Below are positions 17,920-27,052 of a DNA stretch of 64,000 nucleotides, one piece after another. Within the stretch, counting starts at the first letter, position 1. Each line of letters opens with the position of its first letter. A program made the translations under genes and the position numbers. The notes beneath the pieces are model-generated. The model ran no database searches, had not been told where the DNA came from, and saw only the letters and a list, made by a program, of their open reading frames with translations. Source of the stretch: Burkholderiaceae bacterium (GTDB lineage Bacteria > Pseudomonadota > Gammaproteobacteria > Burkholderiales > Burkholderiaceae_C); NCBI GenBank assembly GCA_913776825.1, contig CAJYPV010000010.1, positions 1 to 64,000 on the forward strand. The letters are read 5' to 3'.

Positions 17920-18500
17920 GTGACCGTGCCGTGATGGAGATGATCGCCGCGCTGGTGCCTGCCGGCGCGCGCGTGCTGGACCTGGGCTGTGGCACCGGCG
18001 AGCTGCTGGCGCATCTGCAGACCACCAAGGGCTGCACCGGTTACGGGGTGGAGCTGGACGACGCCAATGTGCTGGCCTGCGCGCAGCGCGGTGTGAATGT
18101 GATCCAGCTCAATCTGGAGGAAGGCCTGGCGATCTTCGAGGACCAGAGCTTCGATGTGGTCCTGCAACTCGAAACGCTGCAGAACCTGCGCAATACCGAG
18201 GCGATGCTGCGCGAGACGGCGCGGGTCGGGCGCACCGGCATCGTCAGCTTCCCCAACTTCGCCCATTGGCCCAACCGGCTGCAGGTGCTGACCGGCCGCA
18301 TGCCGGTGACGCGCGTGCTGCCTTACCAGTGGTATGACACGCCCAACATCCGCGTCGGCACCTATGCCGACTTCGAGGTGCTGGCGCGCAAATGCGGCCT
18401 GCGGGTGCTGGACAGCTTCGGCGTGCAGAACGGTCGCGCGGTGCGCCTGATGCCGAACCTGATGGCCAGCATGGCGGTCTTCAAGTTCGATCGGGACTGA
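17916..18500 (+). CDS. metW: Methionine biosynthesis protein MetW
   Basis: A 194-residue protein with a methyltransferase fold. The SAM-binding motif is [17 protein letters not shown] (about residues 19-35), and the family blocks [13 protein letters not shown] and [12 protein letters not shown] are intact. MetW is needed with MetX for homoserine acylation in several proteobacteria. Its start overlaps the metX stop (ATGA), so the pair is one riboswitch-controlled transcript. Confidence 0.92.
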   Translation: MSDRAVMEMIAALVPAGARVLDLGCGTGELLAHLQTTKGCTGYGVELDDANVLACAQRGVNVIQLNLEEGLAIFEDQSFDVVLQLETLQNLRNTEAMLRETARVGRTGIVSFPNFAHWPNRLQVLTGRMPVTRVLPYQWYDTPNIRVGTYADFEVLARKCGLRVLDSFGVQNGRAVRLMPNLMASMAVFKFDRD

Positions 18501-18528
18501 TCCGCGGCACGGCTCGCTGCGTCGCGGC

Positions 18529-18588
18529 GCACCCGGTCGAACGACGCCGCACCCGGTCGAACGACGTCGCATCCCGTCGCGAGACGCT
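18529..18588. repeat. Three tandem copies of a 20-bp unit after metW
   Basis: The unit GCACCCGGTCGAACGACGCC (18529-18548) is followed by a copy with one change (18549-18568) and a third, more diverged copy (18569-18588). It sits between the convergent metW and M14-type genes. No coding role is visible. Confidence 0.7.
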
Positions 18589-18600
18589 GCGAGGCGCGGC

Positions 18601-19575
18601 TCAGTCCTCGTAGCGCCCCAGCCGGACCATGGTCTGCCCCGCCTCGCCCGCGCGGCGCGACGGCATGACCAGCACGCAGTCGTCGTGGGGCGTGAAGAAG
18701 CGATGGCCATCGTCCTCCGCCAGCAAGGTGCCGGCGCGGGGAATGACCATCAGATGATGGGTCGGCATCACGAAGCGGAACGCCTGGCTGCGCGCCGCGA
18801 TGCCTTCGCCCACACGCAGCAGCCGCTGACGCTCGGGCAGGGGGCAGCGCAGATGGGACTCGGCCCAGTCGGCATCGACCACGCCCAGATGCCGCAGAAA
18901 GCGCAGCGACACGTCGATCGCCAGCTCGGCGGAGATCGCCTCCCAATGCGCGCCGCACTCGATCAGCAGCGCCTGTCGCGGGCTGGCGGAATCGGCGAAA
19001 CCGCCTCGGTCGATCAGCCGCAGGCCGGCGGCATGGCCGGTGTCGACCAGCATCGTGGCGGGCTGGCCGAGCGCGCGCGCCAGCGGCAGGCTTTTGTCGG
19101 TCATGCCGCAGATCGCCAGCGGCGGCGCGCCCGCTTCCTGCATCGAATGCAGATCCAGCAAGACGTCGGCCGCATCGATGAAGGGTCGCAAGGCCCGCGC
19201 GCGGCGCAGCTCGACGGAATCCCGCGGGCCGTGCAGCACCGCGTCGTCCCAGACCCGATTCAGGTCTTCATCGACGCACCGTGAGGCGTAGGGCGAGTTC
19301 GGATCGAAGCGCTCGAAAGCCGCCATGTTCGCGAACGCCAGCACCAGCCGCCCGCGCAGCGGTCGCACCTGCTGGCGCAGCAGCCAATCGAGGGCGATCG
19401 CGCCGCACAACTCGTTGCCATGGGTGAGGGCCTGCAGCATCACCGTCGGGCCGGGCCGTCCGGAATCGCGCACATGGACATGGTCCACCCCGCTGCCGCC
19501 ATCGCGCCAGGGGCGCAGATCCGGTGGGGACAGCGCCAGCGGCGGCGTGGGGGTGTCGGGCATCGAGGGCGACAT
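18601..19575 (-). CDS. Succinylglutamate desuccinylase/aspartoacylase family (M14) zinc hydrolase
   Basis: A 324-residue zinc-dependent deacylase or carboxypeptidase-like enzyme. The zinc ligands fit the AstE/ASPA pattern: THGNE (about residues 51-55) supplies His and Glu, and LLDLHSMQ supplies the third His. DEDLNRVW near residue 104 is the substrate-binding block. The substrate is unknown: there is no arginine-succinyltransferase operon nearby, so an AstE role is unlikely. An alternative start four codons in (19563) is possible. It is divergent from the lipase-like gene at 19739. Confidence 0.8.
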   Translation of the reverse strand: MSPSMPDTPTPPLALSPPDLRPWRDGGSGVDHVHVRDSGRPGPTVMLQALTHGNELCGAIALDWLLRQQVRPLRGRLVLAFANMAAFERFDPNSPYASRCVDEDLNRVWDDAVLHGPRDSVELRRARALRPFIDAADVLLDLHSMQEAGAPPLAICGMTDKSLPLARALGQPATMLVDTGHAAGLRLIDRGGFADSASPRQALLIECGAHWEAISAELAIDVSLRFLRHLGVVDADWAESHLRCPLPERQRLLRVGEGIAARSQAFRFVMPTHHLMVIPRAGTLLAEDDGHRFFTPHDDCVLVMPSRRAGEAGQTMVRLGRYED

Positions 19576-19738
19576 GGCAGCGTCTGGGGGCGAAATCCTG
19601 ACGGTAGGCCAGCGTCGTCGCGCCCGGAAGTGGGGAAAGCCGCTTTTGGGCGGCCCGCGCGCGGTGTCTGCAAAAAAACCGGCGCGGGCGGCGGGCAGCG
19701 CGCCTGACGGCCCTCAACGCTTTCTACACTTCCGACCC

Positions 19739-20602
19739 ATGAAAACTTTGAGCGGCCATGATGGCCTGCCGCTGCACTGGCGGGAATGGGGCGCCGACGC
19801 AGGCACCCCCGCCCGAGGCACGGTCCTGATCGTCCACGGTCTGGGCGAGCACATCGGCCGTTACGCCGGTGTGGCCGAGCGCTTCAATGACTGGGGCTGG
19901 CACGTGGCCGGCTATGACCAGCGCGGCCACGGCGCGTCCGGCGGTCCGCGGGGTGACATTCCCTCGGCGGATGCGCTGCTGCGTGACCTGTCCTGCGTGA
20001 TCGATGCGGTCCGCGGCGATGCCCGGCTGGGCGGCGGTCCGCTGATGTTGCTGGGGCACAGCCTGGGCGGCCTGGTCGCGGCGCGCTTCGTGGCGGGTCA
20101 GGTGCCGCCGTCCGACGGCGGCGCGCTGCCGGACTGGTCGCGCCCGGTCGATGCGCTGGTGCTGAGCTCGCCCGCGCTCGATCCGGGCCTGTCCGGCCTG
20201 CAGCGGGCGATGCTGGCGGTGTCGTTGCCGACGGTGCCGCATCTGGCCGTGGGCAACGGATTGAACCCGGCCTGGATCTCGCGCAGTGCGGAGGTGGTGC
20301 AGGCCTATCGGGACGATCCGCTCGTGCATGACCGCATCACCCCGACGCTCGCCCGCATGCTGGCCGACTTCGGCGCCCCGGTGCTGGCCCAGGCGCCGCG
20401 CTGGCCAGTGCCGACGCTGCTGATGTGGGCCGGGGCCGACCGCTGCGTGGCGCCGGCCGGCAGCCTCGCCTTCGCCAAGGCGGCGGCGCAGGCGCCGGTG
20501 CAGGCGATCGAATTCCCCGGCCTGTTCCATGAACTCTTCCACGAGCCGGAGCGCGAGCGGGTCTTTGATCGCCTGAAGACCTGGGTGGCAGCTCGCTCCT
20601 AG
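19739..20602 (+). CDS. Alpha/beta hydrolase, monoacylglycerol-lipase-like (Hydrolase_4)
   Basis: A 287-residue cytoplasmic hydrolase of the serine aminopeptidase S33/monoglyceride lipase family. Visible motifs are VLIVHGLGEHIGRY (oxyanion HG), YDQRGHGASGGPRG, the nucleophile elbow LLGHSLGG, ADRCVAP near the acid residue, and the catalytic His in FPGLFHELFHEPER. The longer frame upstream was rejected because the family begins at MKTLSGHDGLPLHWREW. The natural substrate (monoacylglycerol, lysolipid or other ester) is not known. Confidence 0.8.
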   Translation: MKTLSGHDGLPLHWREWGADAGTPARGTVLIVHGLGEHIGRYAGVAERFNDWGWHVAGYDQRGHGASGGPRGDIPSADALLRDLSCVIDAVRGDARLGGGPLMLLGHSLGGLVAARFVAGQVPPSDGGALPDWSRPVDALVLSSPALDPGLSGLQRAMLAVSLPTVPHLAVGNGLNPAWISRSAEVVQAYRDDPLVHDRITPTLARMLADFGAPVLAQAPRWPVPTLLMWAGADRCVAPAGSLAFAKAAAQAPVQAIEFPGLFHELFHEPERERVFDRLKTWVAARS

Positions 20603-20650
20603 AATCCATCGTCACACAAGGCGGCTGAACCGGCCGCGCAGGAGAACCGC

Positions 20651-22126
20651 ATGAACGCACGTGATCCGTCGTTGCCGCTGCAAGCCGATGAAGTCAGCGC
20701 CCTCGGGAAATTCGCCGAACAGGTCTGGGACCGCGACATCGTCCCCGCGCTGACCGACTACATCGCCATCCCCGCCAAGAGCCCGATGTTCGATGCCGAC
20801 TGGCAGTCGCATGGCTACATCGACCGGGTCGTGCGCGACGCGGCGGCCTGGGTGGAAAGCAAGAAGCTCCACGGCCTGAAGCTGGAGATCATCCGTCTGG
20901 AAGGCCGCACGCCGGTCATCTTCTTCGAGCTGCCGGCCACCCGCACCGACAGCCAGGACACGGTGGTGCTCTACGGCCATCTGGACAAGCAGCCCGAGTT
21001 CAACGGCTGGCGCGGCGACCTCGGTCCGTGGACGCCCAAGTACGAGGACGGCAAGCTCTATGGCCGCGGCGGCGCCGATGACGGCTATGCGATCTATGCC
21101 TCGCTGACCGCGCTGATGGCGCTGGACGAGCAGAACGTGCCGCGCCCGCGCTGCGTCGGCCTGATCGAGACCTGCGAGGAATCCGGCTCCTACGACCTGC
21201 CCGCCTACATCGACCTGCTCAAGCCCCGCCTGGGCAATGTCTCACTGGTGGTCTGCCTGGACTCCGGCGCCGGCGACTACGACCGCCTGTGGATGACCAC
21301 CTCGCTGCGCGGCATGGTGTCGGGCATCCTGAAGGTCGAGGTGCTGAGCGAAGGCATCCATTCCGGCGACGCGTCGGGCGTGGTGCCGTCGTCCTTCCGC
21401 ATCCTGCGCCAGGTGCTGGACCGGCTGGAAGACTCCAAGACCGGCCGCCTGCTGCCCGAAAGCTTCCATTGCGACATCCCCGGCGCTCGCCTGGAGCAAG
21501 CGCAGGCGACGGCCGCGATCCTGAAGGAAGAGGTCTACAAGCGCATGCCGTGGGCCTGCGGTGCCGACGGCGGCCCGGTGCTGCCGGTGACCACCGATCC
21601 GGTCGAAGTGCTGCTGAACCGCACCTGGCGTCCGACGCTGTCGGTCACCGGCGTGGACGGCTTCCCTGAGCTCAAGAGCGCCGGCAATGTGCTGCGCCCC
21701 TACACCGCCTTCAAGCTGTCGTTGCGCCTGCCGCCGCTGGTGGATGGCAACGAGGCCGCGCTGCGCCTCAAGGCGCTGCTGGAGGACAACGCGCCCTACA
21801 ACGCCAAGGTCAGCTTCGTGCCGGATGGCCGCGCCGGCGCTTATGGCGCCACCGGCTGGAACACGCCGGATCTGGCGCCCTGGCTGAGCCAGGTGCTCGA
21901 CGATGCGAGCCAGGCGCACTTCGGCGCGCCGGTCGGCTACATCGGCCAGGGCGGCACGATCCCGCTGATGAGCATGCTGCAGAAGGGTTTCCCGGCGGCG
22001 CAGATGATGGTCTGCGGCGTGCTGGGTCCGAAGAGCAATGCCCACGGCCCCAACGAGTTCCTGCATGTGCCGTATGGCAAGCGGCTGACGGCCGCAGTGG
22101 CTCAGGTGATCGCCGCGCATCCGTAA
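20651..22126 (+). CDS. M20 family metallopeptidase (dipeptidase)
   Basis: A 491-residue cytoplasmic di-zinc peptidase of the M20 carnosinase-type branch. The metal and catalytic residues are present: YGHLDKQPE (His, catalytic Asp), GRGGADDGYA (bridging Asp), ETCEESGSYD (catalytic Glu and ligand Glu), CLDSGAG (ligand Asp) and NEFLHVPYG (ligand His). A dimerisation domain with GIHSGDASG lies between them. The ribosome-binding site AGGAGA is 6-7 nt before the ATG. Peptide specificity is unknown. Confidence 0.88.
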   Translation: MNARDPSLPLQADEVSALGKFAEQVWDRDIVPALTDYIAIPAKSPMFDADWQSHGYIDRVVRDAAAWVESKKLHGLKLEIIRLEGRTPVIFFELPATRTDSQDTVVLYGHLDKQPEFNGWRGDLGPWTPKYEDGKLYGRGGADDGYAIYASLTALMALDEQNVPRPRCVGLIETCEESGSYDLPAYIDLLKPRLGNVSLVVCLDSGAGDYDRLWMTTSLRGMVSGILKVEVLSEGIHSGDASGVVPSSFRILRQVLDRLEDSKTGRLLPESFHCDIPGARLEQAQATAAILKEEVYKRMPWACGADGGPVLPVTTDPVEVLLNRTWRPTLSVTGVDGFPELKSAGNVLRPYTAFKLSLRLPPLVDGNEAALRLKALLEDNAPYNAKVSFVPDGRAGAYGATGWNTPDLAPWLSQVLDDASQAHFGAPVGYIGQGGTIPLMSMLQKGFPAAQMMVCGVLGPKSNAHGPNEFLHVPYGKRLTAAVAQVIAAHP

Positions 22127-22178
22127 GCGCGCCCCCGACCGACGGCGGATCAGCCGCGGCAGCGGCGGAAGGAGCGTC

Positions 22179-23273
22179 ATGGACCAGGTCAAGGCGATGC
22201 GGGTCTTCACCCGCGTCATCGATGAAGGCAGTCTGGCCGGCGCGGCCCGCGCGCTGGATCTCGCGCCGGCCGTGGTGACACGGCTGGTGGCGGATCTGGA
22301 GGAGCACCTCGGGGTGCGCTTGCTCAACCGCACCACCCGTCGCTTGTCGCTGACCGATGTCGGCGAGTCCTACCTCGAGCGCTGTCGCCGCATCCTCAGC
22401 GACATCGAGGAAGCCGAAGCGCTGGCCACGGCGGCGGTCACCGAACCGCGCGGCAATCTGCGGGTGCTGATGCCGCCGGCGATCGCGGTGCATCAGCTGG
22501 CGCGCCATCTGGCGCGCTTCCATGCGATGTATCCGCTGGTGAGCCTGGAGCTGGTGGCCTCAGGCCCGGTCGACACACTGGACGACAGCTTCGACATCAC
22601 CGTCATCAGCACCCGGATCCCGCTGCAGGGCGAGTTCATCGCCAAGCGGCTGGCCCGCACCGAAGTGATCCTGTGCGCTGCGCCGGATTACCTCGCCCGG
22701 CGCGGACGGCCGCAGCATCCTTCCGAGCTCAAGCTGCATGACATGGTGCTGCCGCCGATCCATGAGCTGTCCCGCGGCGTGACCTTCGAGCGCTGCGGCG
22801 CCGACGGCGAACCGGCGGAGAGCTTCTTCACCATCCCGTCGCGACCGGTGATGACCACCTCGTCGGTGGACACCAAATACGCCTGCGCGCTGCATGGCGT
22901 CGGCGTGGCGGGCCTGCCGTCCTTCGTGGTGGGCGATGCGTTGATGGAAGGGGCGTTGGAGCGGGTGCTGCCGGAATGGCGCATCTACAGCTATTCGCTC
23001 TGGGCCGCCATGCCGACCCGCAAGTTCGTGCCGGCGCGCACCCGCGCCTTTCTGGACTTCCTGATCGAGGTCTTCGGCGGAGAAGACGACGATCCCTGGC
23101 TGGCCGCCGCCGGTTGCCCGACGATCGCGGCCCGCAAGTCCGCGGCGACCCGGGCCAGCGCAGCACGCGCCAACGCCTCGTCCGAGCCCTCGGCCGTTCC
23201 CGCCGCCGGCGCGACCGCCGCTGAGGCCGACGCGTCGACGGCGGTGCCGGCGTCCGCGGCTAGCGCAGGCTGA
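22179..23273 (+). CDS. LysR-family transcriptional regulator with Ala-rich C-terminal tail
   Basis: A 364-residue LysR protein. The HTH domain is at residues 1-60 (MRVFTRVIDEGSLAGAAR, RTTRRLSLTDVG), and the effector domain follows to about residue 300. The last ~60 residues are almost only Ala, Ser, Thr, Pro and Glu (AARKSAATRASAARANASSE and on), much longer than normal for the family and probably disordered. The 3' end overlaps that of the convergent AmgK-like gene by 14 bp. It follows the M20 peptidase by 52 bp with GGAAGGAG before the ATG, so it may be in the same transcript. Its targets are unknown. Confidence 0.82.
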   Translation: MDQVKAMRVFTRVIDEGSLAGAARALDLAPAVVTRLVADLEEHLGVRLLNRTTRRLSLTDVGESYLERCRRILSDIEEAEALATAAVTEPRGNLRVLMPPAIAVHQLARHLARFHAMYPLVSLELVASGPVDTLDDSFDITVISTRIPLQGEFIAKRLARTEVILCAAPDYLARRGRPQHPSELKLHDMVLPPIHELSRGVTFERCGADGEPAESFFTIPSRPVMTTSSVDTKYACALHGVGVAGLPSFVVGDALMEGALERVLPEWRIYSYSLWAAMPTRKFVPARTRAFLDFLIEVFGGEDDDPWLAAAGCPTIAARKSAATRASAARANASSEPSAVPAAGATAAEADASTAVPASAASAG

Positions 23274-24462
23274 AGCCGGTCTGCATCAGCTCGGGTTGCA
23301 GGTCTTCCATCAGTCGGACCAGCGGTGTCAGCTCCATGTAGCGACTGGCCGTCTTCACGACATAGGCGTAGAAGCGCGGCAGGTCTTGCGCATAGTGCGG
23401 CTTGCCATCGCGCAGCTTCAGGCGGCAGAAGATGCCCAGGATCTTCAGATGGCGCTGCAGCGCCGTCCACTCCAGCGCACGCCAGAACAGGCCGAAGTCC
23501 TGCGCCATCGGATGCGGATCCGGTCCATCTTCCTGATCCGCCGTCGCGGGATCGATGCCGAACAGCCCCGTCCGACGCGCGCCTTCCCAATAGCGCACCG
23601 CCCAGTCCAGCTCCTCGGCTTCGTCCCAGGAAAGGAACGCATCGCGCAGCAACGACGCCATGTCGTAGCTGATCGGGCCGAGCACCGCGTCCTGGAAATC
23701 GAGCACGCCGGGATTGGTCAGGACGGCAGCGGCCGCGTCCGACGCGCTGCCGGCGGGGTCCAGGCTCGCGCTCGGCGCCGGCGCGCACACCATGAGATTG
23801 CGCGCCATGTAGTCGCGGTGCATCGGCACCACCGGCTGGGCGGCGATGTTGGCCACCAGCAGCTTGACGGTGCGTTCCCACTGCGCCTGCTGACGCTCAT
23901 CCCATTGCTTGCCGTGATGGGCCTGGACACACCAGTCGACAAAGATCTGCAGCTCCCGACGCACGAAAGCTTCATCGAATCGGGGCAGCGAGGCGGCCGC
24001 GCCGCAGGTCTGCCAGCGCAGCAGGGCGGCGGTGGCATCGGCCATCAGCGCGCGGGCGGTGGCGGTGTCCTCGGCGGCCTGGGCGGTGCGCAGGGCGTCG
24101 AGATAGCCAAGCGTGCCGAGGTCTTCCATCAGCATGAAGCCCGAGATCTCGTCATGGGCCAGCAGGTGAGGCACATGCAGGCCGCAGCCGGCCATCAGGC
24201 CGGCCACGTCGAGGAAAGGCCGCACCTGGTTGGGCGTGGCCGGTGAATCCATGATCACGCGGCTGGCGCCGTCGGTCGTGAGCAGGCGCAGGTAGCGGCG
24301 GCTGCTGGCATCGCTGCTGGCGAGCGTCAGCGTCTCGGGCCGCAGCTGGAAGCGTTCCACCAACGGCGCGAGCCACTGCTGAAAGCGGGCGGCGCGGTCG
24401 GCGTCGGGCCACAGGGCAGGGGCGGGCGAGGGCCACGGCGCGGTCGAAGGGGAGGCGGTCAT
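23260..24462 (-). CDS. amgK: AmgK-like N-acetylmuramate/N-acetylglucosamine kinase (phosphotransferase family)
   Basis: A 400-residue aminoglycoside-phosphotransferase-fold kinase. It shows SSDASSRRYLRL, FMLMEDLG, the catalytic loop MHRDYMARNLMV (HRD...N), and DFQDAVLGPISYDMASLLRD, which holds the magnesium Asp (DFQD) and the conserved PISYD block. This pattern and its position divergent from lptD match AmgK, the anomeric kinase of the peptidoglycan recycling shunt to UDP-MurNAc. The loop after the HRD motif carries an Ala/Ser/Pro-rich insertion (about 25 residues). The usual partner gene murU is not next to it. Confidence 0.78.
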   Translation of the reverse strand: MTASPSTAPWPSPAPALWPDADRAARFQQWLAPLVERFQLRPETLTLASSDASSRRYLRLLTTDGASRVIMDSPATPNQVRPFLDVAGLMAGCGLHVPHLLAHDEISGFMLMEDLGTLGYLDALRTAQAAEDTATARALMADATAALLRWQTCGAAASLPRFDEAFVRRELQIFVDWCVQAHHGKQWDERQQAQWERTVKLLVANIAAQPVVPMHRDYMARNLMVCAPAPSASLDPAGSASDAAAAVLTNPGVLDFQDAVLGPISYDMASLLRDAFLSWDEAEELDWAVRYWEGARRTGLFGIDPATADQEDGPDPHPMAQDFGLFWRALEWTALQRHLKILGIFCRLKLRDGKPHYAQDLPRFYAYVVKTASRYMELTPLVRLMEDLQPELMQTGFSLR

Positions 24463-24643
24463 GCGGGGTCGGGGCGGTCAGCCGGCGGAGGGAGAAATGG
24501 GCGCGGAGCGCGATCGCATCGGGCGGTGCCCGAGGGCCCCGACGCCGCGCAAGTGCGGGCCCGGCGCGGGGCTCGTGCTCGTGGATAATGATTCTACAAA
24601 CCCCCTCGGGCAGCGCGTCGTGACTCGCGCGGCCGCCTGTCCC

Positions 24644-27052
24644 ATGCATGACGCCCCCGCCAGACGCCGCCCTGCCTTGATGCGATCCTCGGTTCCCCGC
24701 CTTCGTCCCCTGCCTCTGGCCGTCCTGCTGGCGATGACGCTGCCCGCGCTGGACACGGCGTGGGCCCAGGAATCCGCCGGCGAAGGCCTGGTGCTCAAGC
24801 CCAGCAAGCAGCTCAATCAGACGCGCCGCAAGGACCAGCGTCCGGCGATGGCGCTCAGCGCGGATCGGATCACCTCGGAAGTCGACCAGCGCTCCGAGGC
24901 CGAAGGCGATGTGCAACTGCGCTACGGCAACCTGCTGCTCAAGACCCAGACGCTCAGCTACGACCACGCGCAAGACCTGGCCACCGCGCAAGGCAATGTC
25001 GAACTGAGCCAGAACGGGGCGATCCTGCGCGGCCCGAAGCTGAGCCTCTTCATCGACCGCTTCGAAGGCCAGCTCGACAGCCCGACCTATTTCTTCTCCA
25101 CCACCGGCGGCAGCGGCAGCGCGCAGGCGCTGCACTTCCTCGGCGAGCAGCGGATGCGGGCCGATGAGGCCACCTACAGCACCTGCCCGGTCTCTGAAGA
25201 CGGTGAGCGCAAGCGCGACTGGGAACTGGTCACCAAGAGCCTGCGCCTGGACTTCGAGGCGGGCGAGGGCGAGGCCACCGGCGCGGTGCTGCGCTTCCTC
25301 GGCGTGCCCATCCTGGCCGCGCCGTCCTTGAGCTTCCCGCTGGGCGATCAGCCCAAATCCGGCCTGCTGCCGCCGAACGTCAACATCGACAACCGCAGCG
25401 GTTTCGAATTCGGCCAGCCCTATTACTGGAGCATCGCGCCCAATCGGGATGCGACCTTCACGCCGTATGTGATGACCAAGCGCGGCGCCGGCATCGACAG
25501 CGAATTCCGCTTCCTGGAGCGCGCCCATCGCGGTCAGTTCAACCTCGCCTGGCTGCCCAACGACCGCGTGCTGGGCCGCTCGCGCTGGGACCTGCGCCTG
25601 CAGAACGACGGCGACTTCACGCCCAACTGGCGCTATCAGATCAATTCCGAGCGGGTGTCCGACAACGACTACTGGAAGGATTTCCGTCGTCGCATGAGCA
25701 GCCAGACGCCGCGTCTGCTGCAGTCGGATTACCGCACCCAGCGCGACTTCGACTTCAACTGGGGCGATGTCCAGGCCTATGCGCGCGTCCAGCGCTGGCA
25801 GCCGCTGCAGGTGCTCGAGGTCAACGACCAGTTCGCCTCGCCCTACCAGCGCTCGCCGCAGATCGGCGTGCGCTTGCAGACCGAGGCGGATGACCCCGTG
25901 CTGGCGGGCTATCTGCCGACCGGTCGCGGCGCCCGACTCGAGGGCGGCGCGGAAGTCGAATACAACCGCTTCGACCTGCCCTCCGGCAAGCTGAGCAGCC
26001 AGACCCAGACCGGCGAGCGCATGCACATGCTCGGCCATGTCAGCCTGCCGATGAGCGGCGCGGCCTGGTGGCTGATTCCGAAGGTGTCGTTCAACTCGGC
26101 CAGCTACCGCGTCGATGAGCCGCTGCCCAACGGGCAACGCTCGATCAGCCGCACCATCCCGACCTTCAGCATCGACCACGGCTGGATCCTGGAGCGCAAC
26201 ACCTCCCTGTTCGGCCAGGAAGCCCGCCAGACGCTGGAACCGCGCTTCCTCTACCTGAACACGCCGTATCGCGACCAGTCGGCCGTGCCCAACTTCGATG
26301 CGGCGCCGCGTGACTACAACTTCGATTCGGTGTTCGCCGAGAACCAGTTCTCCGGCGTGGACCGCGTCAGCGATGCCCACATGGTGGCCTTCGGCGCGAC
26401 CTCGCGCTGGATCGAGAACGAACGCGGCGAAGAGCAACTGCGGCTCGGCATGGTGCAGCGCTATCTGCTGCGCGACCAACGCATCTCGCCCGATGGCACG
26501 CCGCAGACGCATCGGCTGTCGGACGTGGTGCTGCTGGGCTCGGCCCATTTGAACCAGGCCTGGTGGACCGACAGCACCATGCAGCTGAATTCCTCCGACG
26601 GCAAGGTGGAGCGCACCGTGCTGCGGCTGCGTTATTCGCCGGGCCCGTTCCGCACCTTGAGCGCGTCCTATCGACTGGCGCGGGGTCAGAGCGAGCAGCT
26701 CGAATTCGCCTGGCAGTGGCCGCTGTTCGGACCGGACCGCAAGGCCGTCTCCGGCGGCCCGGGCTGCCAGGGCGCCTGGTACGGCGCGGGACGCCTGCAG
26801 TATTCGATGCGTGACAAGCGCTTCACCGATTCGGTGATCGGCGCCGAGTACGACTCCGGTTGCTGGATTCTGCGCATCGGCGCGGAACGCCAGGCCACCG
26901 GTCGCGCTGAAACCAATACCCGGCTGATGCTGCAACTGGAGCTCGTCGGCCTGTCCCCGCTGGGCTCCAATGCACTGAAGGTGTTGAGAGACAATATTCC
27001 GGGTTACCGTTCGCTGAGCTCGGAACGCTCGGCCTTTGGCACTTATGACTGA
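24644..27052 (+). CDS. lptD: LPS-assembly outer-membrane protein LptD
   Basis: Outer-membrane beta-barrel that with LptE inserts lipopolysaccharide into the outer leaflet. About 802 residues. A signal peptide (LPLAVLLAMTLPALDTAWAQ) is followed by the OstA/LptA-like N-domain (ADRITSEVDQRSEAEGDVQLRYG, SYDHAQDLATAQGNVEL) and a large C-terminal barrel. Cys residues in STCPVSED, GGPGCQGAW and SGCWIL are in the regions that form the interdomain disulfides. The start is uncertain: ATG at 24644 or 24680, neither with a clear ribosome-binding site. It heads the lptD-surA-rsmA run and is divergent from amgK. Confidence 0.92.
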   Translation: MHDAPARRRPALMRSSVPRLRPLPLAVLLAMTLPALDTAWAQESAGEGLVLKPSKQLNQTRRKDQRPAMALSADRITSEVDQRSEAEGDVQLRYGNLLLKTQTLSYDHAQDLATAQGNVELSQNGAILRGPKLSLFIDRFEGQLDSPTYFFSTTGGSGSAQALHFLGEQRMRADEATYSTCPVSEDGERKRDWELVTKSLRLDFEAGEGEATGAVLRFLGVPILAAPSLSFPLGDQPKSGLLPPNVNIDNRSGFEFGQPYYWSIAPNRDATFTPYVMTKRGAGIDSEFRFLERAHRGQFNLAWLPNDRVLGRSRWDLRLQNDGDFTPNWRYQINSERVSDNDYWKDFRRRMSSQTPRLLQSDYRTQRDFDFNWGDVQAYARVQRWQPLQVLEVNDQFASPYQRSPQIGVRLQTEADDPVLAGYLPTGRGARLEGGAEVEYNRFDLPSGKLSSQTQTGERMHMLGHVSLPMSGAAWWLIPKVSFNSASYRVDEPLPNGQRSISRTIPTFSIDHGWILERNTSLFGQEARQTLEPRFLYLNTPYRDQSAVPNFDAAPRDYNFDSVFAENQFSGVDRVSDAHMVAFGATSRWIENERGEEQLRLGMVQRYLLRDQRISPDGTPQTHRLSDVVLLGSAHLNQAWWTDSTMQLNSSDGKVERTVLRLRYSPGPFRTLSASYRLARGQSEQLEFAWQWPLFGPDRKAVSGGPGCQGAWYGAGRLQYSMRDKRFTDSVIGAEYDSGCWILRIGAERQATGRAETNTRLMLQLELVGLSPLGSNALKVLRDNIPGYRSLSSERSAFGTYD

